Assembly: GCA_028023455.1 (NCBI GenBank)
Contig: JAQFVV010000018.1
Location: 10,562,771 to 10,626,770 of the forward strand
Origin: Epiperipatus broadwayi
Lineage: Eukaryota; Onychophora; Udeonychophora; Euonychophora; Peripatidae
DNA: 64,000 bases
Reading direction: 5' to 3'
Below, in pieces: positions 34,410 to 47,226 of the stretch. The number at the start of each line of letters is the position of its first letter. Within the stretch, counting starts at the first letter, position 1. The notes below the pieces were generated by a model. It saw nothing but the letters and a program-made list of their open reading frames with translations. It ran no database searches and was not told the DNA's origin. Both the position numbers and the translations under genes were made by a program.

Positions 34410-36990
34410 ATATAATAAAAATAGTTGTTCTAATGCTTGGGTAATTCTCTCTCTATGCTCTTGATGAGCATTATGAGTGAGACTGATGGAAACTTAATGA
34501 TAGATATAATGAGAGTTTGATAAATTTGAAGTGAAGGGCATTTAAAGAGAAAATGTTGGATAGTTTCTTCCTCTTTGTGGTAGAGTAGACAAGTTGAGTC
34601 TATATTGGCACAAAACATTTTTTAGTAAAGAACCTACAGAATGGTAATACTTCCAAATTAATCTTAATATGGAAATCAAGATATCTGTCCTCCAAGTACT
34701 AGAATTTAAATTTTTGGATAGTTTATTTGCATATTGAAGAAAACGCTGGAATATTAATAACTGCTCAGCCTTGTGCTCAAGATTATAAGCTTCCCATTAA
34801 TTTATTTTAGTTGATAGAGTATGTTGCTAGAGGATGAAGTCTGTGGCAAAAATATTGAAAAGATTTATGAAAAGGTATTTTTAATTGGTGGTGGTATATT
34901 TGTTGGGGTGATGTAAATAATTTGAGTGATAAACTTGACTATTACATTTATTGTTCTTTGGAGGTTGGACTATAGAGATGTAATGTAGTGAGAGTCCATT
35001 TTAATGGTGCGTTTTTGCATGGTTCTGATACTCATCACCACAGCCTTTTTTCTCCATATCAGTTTGGTGCACAAGAAGGTTATTTTCATTTTAAAAGAGA
35101 TTATGTAATTGATGGTTGATGTGTAATATGCTGTTTGGGAGAATATTAGGATATTAATGAGAGTGATTTTGGCATGTAATGATAAGTAGGCTTTAAATAG
35201 GCAATTGATTTTGATTTCAGTGGTTGTAAGTAGCATGTCTCAAATTGAGTTTTTCATGGAATTTGTAGATTTATAAATGGGAAAACCTAGAAAGTTATGA
35301 GATGCTGTGAAGATAGAGAGTATACTATTTCTATTCTAATTAAGATATTCAATGTCATCATCATCATCAACCATTACCAATCCACTGCAGGATGAAGGTC
35401 TCTCCAAGTTTAATCCATCTTCTCCAATCTTTAGCTTCTCTTCTCCACAACCCCCTGCACATTTTCTTATTTCATCCATCCATCTCACATGTGGTCTCTT
35501 TCTGGGTCTTTTACAATCTCTTGGAATCCAGTTTAAAATTTCAATTGTCCATCTATTATCATCCCTTCTAGCAATATGTCCAGCCCAACTTCATTTCAAT
35601 CTTTTAATTTTTTCAATAAGGTCAGTAACACCTGTTTGTTGTCTTACCCATACATTGCATTTTCGATCTCTTCTTATTACTCCCAACATACATCTCTCCG
35701 TACTCCTTTGAGTGGTCTGAAGTCTCTGTATTGCTCTTCTATTAAGTGTCCAAGTCTCAGATCCATAAGTAAGAACTGGTAAAACACATTTGTTAAAAAC
35801 CATCCTTTTCAAACACATAGGCATATTTCCTTTTAGTATCAAGTTATTTCTACCAAAAGCACTCCAACCAAGTCTAATTCTATGAATAATTTCCTCCATT
35901 ATGTTTCCATCTGTATTAATAATCTGACCAAGGTATTTGTAACTGTTAACTTCTTCTAATCATAATCAATCTTTATTTTCATATTTTGAGCAAATCGATT
36001 AAACATTACTTTAGTCTTTTTAACATTTATCTTTAGTCCTACTTTTCTACTTTCATCTGCTAACTCCTGCAACATTTCCTGTAGCTCTGAAGCATTATTT
36101 GCAAAAACAACTACATCATCTGCAAAATCTAAATGACTTAAATACTCTCCATTTACTTTCACTCCTTTAGTTTCCCATTTTAATCCACAAAATACTTCTT
36201 GCAGCACTGCTGTAAAGGGTTTTGGAGATATGGAGTCACCTTGTCTTACACCTTTCTCAATGTTGATTTTTCCAGTATCATTATGTAATCTAATTGTTGC
36301 TGTTGCATTTTTATAAATATTCTTTAAAATATGACAATATCCTGGATCTATACCTTGATGATCCAATGCTTTAATCACTGAAGAAATGATATTCAATGTA
36401 GATGTATTTATTTTGTATAATCTTCAAGAATTGTTGATAGTACAGAAAGGAATTTTTTTGAAAGGAGGAAGATAATGAGGTCATCCATACAGAAAATATT
36501 GTTTTTATTGATGGAGTGGAATGCAGATATTTTGTTTTCAATTTTTAATAACAAAAGATTAGTATAAATTATAAATAGTAGAGCACTAGGAATTATTGGT
36601 GGAATGGAATTGTGAAGATTGAAGCCATGTAGAACTTTTCTATTAAGAGTAATGTGAATTTCTCTATTTATGAGAATATTGGTGAAACTATATAGTGTAA
36701 GTGCAGAGATGTTGTGTGTTGTTAAAACCCAGATCAAATTTTCAATTGTGTCAGAGCCAAAATCAGAAACCATTTAATTGAACAGCAAGTGGATCAGTTT
36801 TCCTCAAGTATTTCTCTGGGCTATAATTGTTTTAAAAAGGATAATGGCTACATTGGTGAATGATCCCTTTTTTATGATTGAAAAACTGAGATAGATGGCA
36901 GAATGATAGGTTTCATTTTATCTTTGATGGTGGATTTTATAATTTTGATTAAAATTAAAGTCATTAGATGGGCAGAAGTTATTTAGAGCA
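34410..36990 (-). mobile_element. old LINE relic, split by a younger LINE
   Basis: Minus-strand fragments in order: 36773-36408 with NREIHITLNRKVLHG and a decayed catalytic box CMDDLIIF where YADD is expected; 35236-34970 with LSLHAKITLINILIFSQTAY and FLCTKLIWRKK, the usual post-RT region; 34618-34430 with CANIDSTCLLYHKEEETIQH and FLFKCP, a zf-RVT-like C-terminal knuckle. Stops and frameshifts occur throughout. The gap between the first two fragments is filled by the insertion at 35356-36388. Confidence 0.65.
35356..36388 (-). mobile_element. 5'-truncated non-LTR retrotransposon nested in the older LINE
   Basis: The minus strand encodes a reverse transcriptase C-terminal half: KNIYKNATATIRL, GVRQGDSISPKPFTAVLQEV, then SHLDFADDVVVFANN with the catalytic FADD intact. 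After a frameshift near 35953 come VNSYKYLGQIINTDGN, IRLGWSAFGR, VLPVLTYGSETWTLNR and GVIRRDRKCNVWVRQQTGV. The 3' end is a (TGA)n microsatellite tail (tgatgatgatgatga, complement of 35353-35370). The insert is bounded by an 11 bp target duplication ATATTCAATGT at 35345-35355 and 36389-36399. It is the commonest kind of CFDP2-like element and the best preserved here, though not intact. Confidence 0.85.
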
Positions 36991-37864
36991 GATGGAAGAA
37001 TTTTTTTTTTTTTTTTTAAGAAAAGGACGTAAGGAGACGGAATATAATTGTTCAATTTAATAAGACTTGATTAGAGAGATGATTGAGTATATTTAGTATT
37101 ATGAATATGATAAAGAAGCTTAGGTGATTAGGTATGAATTTGAGGATTGCATGAGACTAGGATGTATGCTATCTGGAAATGAGTTGAACTTGAGTATAGT
37201 ATCACTCTTTGTGATTTAATGATTAGAATTACTGAAAAAAGGGGTATTGATATAATGGCAGGGAGGGGGGAGATAATAGAATAGTAGGGCAAACATCTAA
37301 AGAAAGTTTAAACAACTTATTATTAGAATAAATCCAAAAAGTTACAGTAGTAAATCACATACAGTCTATTTGACTCACAATATACATTTCACACACAAAA
37401 AAAAACATAAATTAGGCATCAAACTATACACACTTTCTCAAACTTTCTATATTTATGGTTGTCTTTTGCCCTGTCTGCTCTAAGATTTAAAATAACTTTC
37501 AACATTAACTTCCCCCAGCACTTATTTGCAATTAATAGCCGAAATACTCAATACTCTCTTCATATTGCTTCTTTTCTGAAACTAAATATTCAATCAACTA
37601 TCTTGGAAAATTTACCTACCTATAACTCTCCACTTTAGCACATCTGGTGCAGGGGTAATAATTATAGTCCATCACACAGCAGTCTTCATATCCTTTAAAC
37701 TCATATCTTGACCAAAACATGAACAGCTCTTCCATCATCCCCTGCCCTGACCATAGACATTATCAACTTATACCTTTACAACCAACTCTTACTTATTCAC
37801 CAAATGATTGTACTTGACATTTTATAACAATGCTAATAATGATTGCTTATAATATGCTTCAAAA
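36991..37864. other. unassigned repeat-like stretch
   Basis: This part is somewhat GC-richer than its surroundings from about 37440 to 37800, with many CT-rich words on the plus strand. No frame, terminal repeat or RNA gene was recognised. Confidence 0.4.
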
Positions 37865-38247
37865 CTTTATTATTATAAGAAACAATTTTTATGGCCAACC
37901 AATCATCAAGTCATTACTTTTAATCAATTCACTAATAGTCACTATTTTTCTAAAATTATAATAGTATCTCATTTCACTTATAAAAAACTTATGAATTAGC
38001 TGCTCATTAAATTTATATATATTATATATATTTCTTATATTTCAACTTTCTACAAAATGACAAGACAGTATACTGCGATCCAATAAAATAAATTTTCTTT
38101 ACAATTAAGTTTCTGATTTTTTTTTATATCACAGAATTGTCTGATTCAATTTGAATATTTGACTATTAGTGAATTGACTAAAAGTGACAACTTGATGATT
38201 GGTTAACCACATAAAATTATTTCTTATAATAAAAAAAGTATTAAAAT
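37865..38247. mobile_element. MITE with inverted repeats of about 80 bp
   Basis: The left arm (about 37865-37942) and the complement of the right arm (about 38163-38247) share TTATTATAAGAAA, CCAATCATCAAGT and TCAATTCACTAATAGTCA in order. The centre is A/T-rich and non-coding. Total length is about 380 bp. The exact ends and target duplication were not determined. Confidence 0.65.
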
Positions 38248-38733
38248 ATAAACAATCATCATTAGAATTGTTATAAAATGTCAAATATGATTTTAAAGAT
38301 CCATATACATAATATATGAAAAATGTTTAAAGGAATATCAATCCATTTTTCACAAAAAATACCTCTAGTTCTTTCATAGATATTGATGAAGAATATCAAA
38401 CTTTTACTCAGTGATCAAAAATAATTCTCAAATAATATTAAAATCAGATGTTAGGAAAGCTATGGAACATTTAGTAACCCTCTTATAGTCCAAAAACCAA
38501 TATTTGAGTGTGTTTGTCATTATTTTAGAGGGTAGAAATATTTTCTAGTGACAATATTTGCATTATGAAATGAATTTGATCCCACAAAGATTTACCTAAT
38601 CTGCAGCTGTAATATTTCTGTTCATGCTAATTAATGGAAGCAATTCTATACAGTGACACATTGTCATTGCTACTTGGAAAAGGTAGTCTTGTTGATATGC
38701 TTGGTGAAAATGTAAACAATGATTCATCTAGAC

Positions 38734-40324
38734 CAGTGGTCTTGACCGATCCATGGATGGCGCCGGCCGCAGAAGTTTTATTCCGGTCCATGCTAGACTG
38801 GTAAGAAAGTTTGTAATAACAAAATAATAAGATTTTAAACTTTTAATTAATATGAACAATTTTTATTTATTTTTTCATCGCATTTTTACCCGATTAAAAA
38901 AAAAAGAAACAGAACAAAAACAAAATTTAATTAATCATACATAAATTAATTTGTTTTTTTATTTATCGCAGATGTTTATGGGGGGAGGGGAGGTAGAATT
39001 ACATTTTTTATTATTTTTCTAAAAAAATTCAAAATTCAAAAAAAAAAGTTTTTTATTATACAAACTCCGGTTGTCTTTTGATAGCCAATCACGGCCGTCG
39101 GCGTTGTTTATGTGTTAAAACAATAAAATGTAATGTGACTTTTTTATCTCTTAAATTTTTTCTACTTCCTCTTTTAATATTTCATTTTTAGTGGGTTTTT
39201 TTTTTTTTGGCTATACGGTGATTTTTTTTTTGGCATTAACTTTTATTTTTGAAATCAATTTTTATCACCTTTTTTTAAAAAGAAAAACAACCAAAAAATT
39301 TCTGTCTCTAACTTTTGCAAAGTATTTCTCAATCCACCACCCCACCCCAAATTAAAATAAGATCGAAACTTTTGACTTTTTAAAGCTTCGTTTTTTTTTT
39401 TTTGTTTGTTTAAAAATATGCCCAATTTTTTTTGGCATATAAAGTGATTTTTTTTTGGCTTTATTTGTATACCGCTAAAATGCTAAAACTTTTATTTTTA
39501 AAACCAATATCTGTTACCTTTTTTTAAAGATTAAAAACAAACAAAAATAACTTTGGTCTCTATCTTTTTTCTCAGTGAAGACAAAGTATTTCTTAATCCC
39601 CCCCCCCCTCCAAATAAAATAAGATCAAAACTTTTGACTTTTTCAACTTTCATTGTCTTTTTTTTTTAAAAGATGGCAACTATACAGCAATTTTTTTTTT
39701 TGGCTTTATTTCTATTACGCGATGTCTATTTTGCCATTTTTTAAAAAAAACCTTTCCTATTAATTACATTTTTTGATCCTTTCAACACACCAGCACAAAA
39801 ATAAATTACAATAACATCAAAACTTCAGACTTTTACACGTTTTGTTTTATTTTTTCAGATTTAAAATACGGTGACTTTTTTTTGGCTGTACAGTGATTTT
39901 AATTACGCAATTTCTATTTTGCCCTTACTACTATCAAAAGACAACCTCCATATATATATATAACTTCATCTCTTCATCTTGTATATTTAACATTAAATAC
40001 AGATATTACATTTATCATAATCGTTGTCATGTAATTACACTAGCTGTGATATTTCCTAACATTCAGGTGAATAACATTTTATTCTTGCATGTTTTAACAA
40101 TGAAATAATAAACGTAGAAATGCAAGCACATTAATGAAAATGATTGTTATTGTACTGTTTTCTATGACTGCACAACTTGAGAAAGAGTGTTCAGCATGTG
40201 AAGATAAGCAACACCACAAGCAGGTTACATCTTTAAGAAAATTTACCTGTAAACTTGTGCCAGTCTGTGAAATTTTATCCTTATTTTTGCCGGTCCGCAG
40301 GTGTGAAATGGTTGAAGACCACTG
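38734..40324. mobile_element. non-autonomous hAT-type element, 1.6 kb
   Basis: The ends are CAGTGGTCTTGACC at 38734 and GGTTGAAGACCACTG ending at 40324, an inverted repeat with CAGTGGT(C)TT typical of hAT elements. The flanks ATCTAGAC (38726-38733) and ATCTAGTC (40325-40332) form an 8 bp target duplication with one difference, the hAT length. Subterminal GC-rich words (gcgccggccgcag; gccggtccgcagg) contrast with an A/T-rich interior full of poly-T runs. No transposase segment was seen. Confidence 0.75.
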
Positions 40325-40499
40325 ATCTAGTCACTGACATGTCTACAGTTATCACCATGTTAATGTTATAATATTTTTAACAGAACCAATACTTTGAAAT
40401 TAAATTTTTGATTACAAATATTTTTGTTTGCATTCACATTTTTTTTGTAGAGTATAAAGTTTTCCAATGTATGTTATCTTCAGTGATAGTTTTTTCCAC

Positions 40500-42370
40500 T
40501 GAGTTTAATATTGGTTATAATCATTCATACTATCTGTCAGCATATGCTGGGAATTGCTCTTCCATTGCACTAATTTAGATAATGGACTGGGAATTTTTCT
40601 ACCAGCACATTGGATGAGCCTTGGACTTTCTCTACTGGGTTCTCATTCTTGAAAATAATGGGATGCTCCTGATCTCCTTTACGAGTCATTGGCTTCACAA
40701 AGGAATAATCTACATCAACAAATAATTAGTCCACATACACCCCACATAACTTGATCAGCTTCAAAGCAACTGGCACTTACATATGATCATCAATTATTTA
40801 TTTTTGTATTCATGAAATGTTGCCTGTTTTGCAAGTATGAGTTGAGTTACTTTATTTATTATTATCTTTTTTTTTCTTTATTTAACTTTTACTTCCATTC
40901 CAGTTTATTTGTTCTCCAATCTCATAGTCCATGGACATTATTATTATTTTTTTCCATTGCCTGCAGGTCAATCCAATTATTTTAGACCCACTTAGGATTT
41001 TTTCAGGTGGTTCTTTCAGGTTTCTTATATATCTGCTCAGGCCAAGGAATCTTGACCTATCCCTAGGTCTATCCTGGTGTTCTGGTTGGTTGATCTCTGG
41101 GTCACTGCTGGTGTGTTCACCATACCCCCCTTTTTAGGACTATGCATTGATCTGTCTAGTATTTTCATCTCAGCCATTTTTTATGACATTCATATTTGTG
41201 CCTTTTTTGTAAGGGCTTGAATTCCTTTTCCTTGGCTTCATAATTTGTCTTAGTGCTGTCAAACACACTCAGTAGCTTGGCCATTTGCTCAACCATTTTT
41301 CTTTCAGTACTTATCAGCATCTGTTCCACATTGTGTGAAAATTATACCTCACTATCCAAATAATTTGCATTCAGACAGTGTGCTGGCCATTAACAATCCT
41401 AATTTCACAATTTGACTGTGGAAAAAGGGAATAAAAGATTCACTGGGTCACCAATTATCCTGTGTCACCTGGTGTCTATCACTTTCCTGGTGCTCTTCAC
41501 TCCAGTAGTTTGCTAATAATAATTTTTTATATTCTACAAACATGGTAGGTTTTATAAATATGAAGTCCCACCAAGCCTGTGAAGCATTTTGAATATGGCT
41601 ACAGGTGATTGCAACAATTACCTCTTCACTCAGCTGATTCAATATGAAGTATCATTCCAAGCTTCTTAGGTGTTCAGTCGGAGCCTACCCTGTCTGCCTC
41701 AAAAATATTCTTATTTTTAAAAATTGGTTTATGGTAGCAGAGTTATTACTTAAGTGCACATCCATACTTGTGATCTTCTATCCTCTACTATCAATATTAA
41801 CATTTTTTAACTTTGTCTTATTTTTCTTGACTTTTATCTCTATCATTTCTATTTTTCTGCTACATTCATGCTTGTTTTCATATTTTCTATTGCTTTCTCA
41901 TTTTCTTTTTGTACTATTTTCATTCTCTCTTCCTGTTCATTTTAATTCTTTCTATCTCTTGGTATGCGATCTCTATTTTATTGTCTACATGTTTTATATT
42001 TTAATTAACTTCTAGTGTGTTTTAACTTCTCTCTACTTTTGTGGATTCACTGTTCTAGTTTTTTTAGCATTTCTGCCTGTTTTATCAATTTGCCATTTAA
42101 CTCCTTGGCAATTTGCTCTATTTTCCATTTGCTTGTTCTATTTTTTTTTTGCTGTTCTCTATTCTCTTCTGTCTGAGTTTCTAGTTTTTTATTTGTTTGT
42201 TCTATTTCATCTTTCAATTCTTTGGTTGTTTGTTTCTGCCTTTCCATAATTTTCTTTAACAAACTCGTTACATCATTACTTTCTATGTCACTTTTTTCTA
42301 TTTTATCCTGTTTCTCATTAAGTACTTCCAATTCTTTATTTTGAGCCTCCATTTTTGTTTTGACTCTCAT
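40500..42370 (-). pseudogene. Gypsy-like LTR retrotransposon gag region, degenerate
   Basis: On the minus strand 42370-42047 encodes a Lys/Glu-rich coiled coil (NKELEVLNEKQDKIEKSDIE and on). The frame at 41642-41448 reads NASQAWWDFIF, VEYKKLLLANYW and HQESDRHQVTQDNW, a match to the capsid-type Gag of Gypsy elements. Further down, 41130-40960 gives an Arg/Pro-rich tail (RPRDRSRFLGLSRYIRN), and 40760-40580 has a readable VDYSFVKPMTRKGDQEH. Stops separate the blocks. No LTRs, protease or RT were found in the window. Confidence 0.55.
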
Positions 42371-45300
42371 ATGTATTAGTTTTATTTTATTATTTCTTTA
42401 CTAATACTATATAACTTATTTTCTTTTTTTTCTAAAATTTAATTCACCCCACCTGACTCTATCAAAAACCCCTAATAACAAACTTCTCTATTTCTCTGCC
42501 CACATAGTAAAAAATTACTCTCTTCTATTAATTTATATTTCACAATTACATATAATTACATCTTTTTCCCATTTTATATTTTTAATATTATATTATGTTT
42601 ACTTTGGTCATCTCTCTCTTCACACTTCTCACTAACTTCAACTTTTTATTATCATGCACCTTAGGCATTTATTTAAAATGTAGTTTCGAACAATAACTTT
42701 TAATTACACTGGGATATTTATGGCATATGGTCATCCATGTTGGACAACATTTGTAATGATCATGGGGATTTAATACAAACTAATTAAGACATATCACTAT
42801 TAGTTTCTTCTATTTTAACTGTCTACATTTTTTAACCAACTACGTATCTTTATCAACATATTGTACTGTTAATATTTAGACATTTAGCATTACATACTGT
42901 TTAAAACTACAAACATTATTATTATTTCTCTTCATATTTATTTACATCTTTACTTTGGTGATTACACATTCAAGCAGAGAAGTAGATTTTCATCGATAGA
43001 TTAACCATTAATGACACCTATGATCAAATTGAGGTTACATGAACATGTAGCCCTGACCATTTTTCCTGACCATAGCACCCCTTCGTACTGCTAGGACAAT
43101 ACCCATCATCCAAGGTACTTTGCTTGTTTTGAGATGAGTCTCAGGCACCATCCAGCCACATAAACTTTATATAGCTGGCATGCATGGATGAAAGGCATAT
43201 GAACCCAACCATGCTACCTCCAACATTTTGAACAGGGGAATCAGCATATTAATAATGAGTACATATTAATAATTATAATCATGTAACCATGATGACACAG
43301 TTAAAAGAGAGAAAATAGACCAAGCAATATTTAAATGAACACTGTATTCCTACACACATAGATATTTCAATAACACATATACATACAATCTAATAAAATA
43401 TCCATATAATAATTATTTAACATTAAATATTATTTATAATGTTGATAGTCCTTCCTTTTAATAATTCTTTTTCTCAATATTGTCTAGACACTTAATTTAC
43501 AACACAGAATGTTATATTTACATAGGTTTACTTAATGGGGAGATGTCATCTTTTAGCAATTAGCATATTTCCTTTCATTTTTGGTAATCCTCATAGCTGG
43601 CTATTTAGCCTTCAGTGATAACTTTCCTTAGTTTCTTTTCATGCTTCTGACTGACAATAAGAGAGAGTATGGGGCTGAGTTATACTAAGATTGAGGTATT
43701 GATCACAGATGAAACAAACTGATGGTGTTATGTACCCAGGGCACAAATCTCAGACAAATACTTCTGAAGTTCTTTAGCAATGCATGTCATTGCTTTTACA
43801 GCTTTTATTTTTAGATTTTATGCTGTTATAAATAACTGATTCTCAGATGCTCTTGTTGACTATGCTACATAAAAAATTGGAGTAATAGTAAACATAATAA
43901 TAGACAAGCTGCCATTTTTATACCTACCTCTCCTATTGACTACTTTTATCAAAATTTTAGTTTTAAATTTTTTTATTAAAATTTATTTATGCAATCTTCC
44001 TCTTAGATTAATCTATCTTATTAGCCAGGAATCTTTCCAAAATTTAAGTGCATTTCTGCTGATGAGATAATTTACAAGATTACCTTAATTAATTTTATTG
44101 TTTATTGAAAAATTTATTTTAAAATGTTTTAACAACTTTTTTTTTTCAATATAACATTTACTTTTCTCCCAATTGTAAAAAGAAGAGAGTGGATTCTGAA
44201 TCATTAACAGGATTCTCTCCCCCCACCCTTATTCTTAATAAAAACAAATCTATTCTAAAAAAAAATATGATGCTATATTTTTTTTAATTTATTCTTAAAA
44301 TCTATTTTTAAGCTATTTTTTTCTTCATAATTTTTTTAAAATTATTAAAATATATGTAAAGCATATATATATGTGTGTGTTTTTACAACATATATTTTGT
44401 GAGTGTTACAATATATTTTACCTGAATATGCAATAATATTGTGCTAATAGCAATAATGTGATATTAAACTGAAACTTTTTTTGAAAATATAAATATTAAT
44501 GCAAAAAATAATGATTACTAGAAGCAGTGAAAGATTTTAAATTATTTGTATATTAAAAGTTTGTTTTCTATCTTATTAACATTATGGAATTTTTTTTATA
44601 TAAAAAATGTGAATCAAGCTCAATAATAATGTATATAATCATATGTATGAACTGAATGATAGAACTTAACTTATTTAAAATGGTTTTAAGGCAACTATAA
44701 TTTTATTATATATTTTTTATTTACTTATAGAAATATATGCAATATATAATTATGTGTTTGCAATGTTTGAGTTTTGTTAATTTCATAATCTTTAAAGGAA
44801 AAATAAAATAAGTAAAATTTTGCCTAATATTATTTAAAATATAAAGTTAATCTTCTAAAAGTTGTTTTCATATTGGACTTAAAAATAGTTGATAAATAAA
44901 ATTAAAATATTTTGGTGATAAATATTTTGTCATAAATAGATTTTTAAAATGTATAAATTACTCAAGAATAAAAGAAGGAAAATTGATTTCTTTTCAATTA
45001 TCATCTAAAATTATTATAAATTAAATAAAGATAATCAGTAAATAAAAAGTAATTAAATAGATTGGGGAGTTCATAAGAAGTTTCAGAACTAAAAATAATA
45101 CAGACTGAGACACAATTCATAAACTTTGAGCTCTAGAGTCTGCTATTGTATCACTCCATTAAAATATACAGGGCACAAATATTTAATCATAAAATTAAAT
45201 GAATATAAGAATGACTAATTTGTTAAACGTATTAATAGAAACAAAAAAAATTATGAAAGTAATTTTTAAGTAATATATAAACAAACCATTTGTTAGAATA

Positions 45301-45427
45301 TGAAACATAATAATAGTTTAAATTAATATTTTAATAAATGAATAAACTAATAACAATAGAATGTATATCATGAATAGGTGGCATGTGTGCATATTTTAAG
45401 TTATAAATTTCTGATGATGAGTATTTT
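42371..45427. other. A/T-rich stretch, no gene seen
   Basis: Only a GC-richer patch at 43030-43240 stands out, with no recognisable frame or RNA. The rest is A/T-rich with poly-T runs and short microsatellites (near 44360-44380, TATATGTGTGTG). Confidence 0.5.
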
Positions 45428-45628
45428 ATAATATTACAAAAAAAAATCAAGTCAGATATCTCATGACTTAATTTAATAAGCTTGCATTTACAAATGTCAT
45501 ATACAGAGCTCGCAAAATAAGCTCTTAACAAACTTTGAGAATATCTCCAACTGATGACGCCAGTAGCAGAAACTGGTCTGGCATTGGGGATATTCTCAAA
45601 ACTTATTAAGAGCTTATTTTGCGAGCTC
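45428..45628 (-). repeat. GAGCTC hairpin family, copy 1
   Basis: Positions 45506-45628 form a hairpin with arms of about 45 bp (start GAGCTCGCAAAATAAGCTCT, about four mismatches) and a 33-base loop holding CTGATGACGCCAG and GCAGAAACTGG. A further 78 bases (45428-45505) are shared with copy 2. On the minus strand the order is hairpin, then ACATTTGTAAATGCAAGC, then the AGATATCTGACTTGAT end. Confidence 0.8.
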
Positions 45629-46939
45629 GATATATAACATTTATAATATTCACTATTAACCTCACAAAATAGGAAAGCCTTTAATGTTTTGTTAAAATCT
45701 ATAATATTAAGGTTTGAAGCTATGAATAATGCATTAATATTTGATCTTTAGAATGTTTATATCTTAGAGTACAATATTAGTATTTAACTTAAAAAGCATA
45801 ATGCATATAATAAACTATATTAACTTATTTTATACTCTTAGTGATCTATGATACTTAACTGACTAAGCTAGTATTAGATATGCTACTTTTATTATAGTCT
45901 AGAAAACAATGATATTAACTATTCTTGTAGTATTTATATTGTAACTATCTGTAGTTTAGATAATATTAGCTCTCTTATGAAATGAAGGAAATTATTTATA
46001 TAAAGTTCTATTTATATATTTGAATTAATTATGTTTCTTTTTAAAGGAGTGGTCAGTATTGTGACAAAGAAAGATTCTTATCAAAACTTTATTTTTATCT
46101 TGAGGCAGAAGCTCAATAAAGTTATAATTTTATTATAATTTATAGGGATATGTAAAAGAGGTTCGAACTACATTACAAGGTTTGTGTATTTAACAGTGAG
46201 GATACTTTTTTATTTCAGTTACCAATGACTAATAGGATCTTATATTGCAGGATATATTTGGTATTTCGAAAAATATATTAATTACACTTCTAGTAATAGG
46301 AATATACTCACATTTATTTATATTCAAGAAAGCTGGAGATGTGCTCGAAAAATATAACACTTTAAATAAATATCATTAATGTAATCATTCATTTATTATA
46401 AATGTAAACACATTCAATATAAATCTAAGAGTAAATTCTTACAAATTTTGTAATATTAGAACATTAATTACCCAGAGTTATGCTATTCTCGCCAGGATTT
46501 TATATTAAATCTCTATGATTATAATTCTCTATGGAATATTATTCCAAATGAAAAACTATTACTGGATGAAATTATTTTTATTTTAGATTAAACGCCAACA
46601 TTTTATTTTAAAAATCGATATTTTATTAAGCGTTTACATTTTATTTAAGTGATTAATTAGTGTTTTAGTAACATTTTATTTATTAAAAAATAGTCAGTCT
46701 TTTTAATCAAGATGATCATATTCTCATGATCGAACTAGCTAATAATAATAGGCATAAAATTTCAATTTGGTCATTTTGATGGAAATAGAAAATAATCGTT
46801 GCAATAAAGATTGGGCTTTAACAATAAGTATGCTGTAAAATTATTAATGTTTTATTTATATCCCAAGCTCATAATAGTTTAAAGGTGCTGAATATGTTTA
46901 TTATAAATAATTTTGAAAACAAGTATAATGTATATACTT

Positions 46940-47226
46940 ACCCTAAATGCAATTAAAGAGGATTTGAACCCAGATTTTCAAGCTCCCTACAGTCATTCAC
47001 TCCATCCAATATAACACATGTGAAAATGATAAATGATCTCCAACATACGTATTTCATGCTGAACTAGTGATCATCAGTTGGTCTAGATTATCATCTCCCA
47101 TACATTTACATAATCAATGCTCGGTTTATATTAAGATAGCAAGTGTGTGGTCATGTGTATTGGTTATATTGGAGGGAGTGGGTGACTGTAAGTAGCTTGA
47201 AAGTCTGGGTTCAAATATCCTTTAAG
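46940..47226. repeat. hammerhead repeat cluster 4 (inverted arms)
   Basis: The minus-orientation arm 46940 to about 47138 begins just outside the B-box-like block (TTAAAGAGGATTTGAACCC) and contains one ribozyme copy. A short plus-orientation arm, about 47140-47226, ends at GGGTTCAAATATCCTTTAA. Both outer ends stop at the same place of the unit. Confidence 0.75.
47037..47091 (-). ncRNA. hammerhead ribozyme copy, probably inactive
   Basis: The minus strand reads AATCTAGACCAA, CTGATGA, a poorly paired helix II TCACTA-GTT-CAGCAT, GAAA, TACGTATG, TTGGAGATC. The nucleotide before the cut is G, which hammerheads do not cleave. Confidence 0.55.

Noticed and set aside
35352-35711. Plus-strand Ser/Leu-rich frames of 119 and 68 codons
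   Set aside because: They are antisense shadows of the LINE reverse transcriptase ORF on the minus strand.
45551-45583. CTGATGA and GAAAC in the loop of the GAGCTC hairpin read as a hammerhead
   Set aside because: The 11 bases between the boxes cannot form helix II, and the base pair and NUH triplet needed before TTGG are absent (GCA). It is kept only as a low-grade finding, not a feature.
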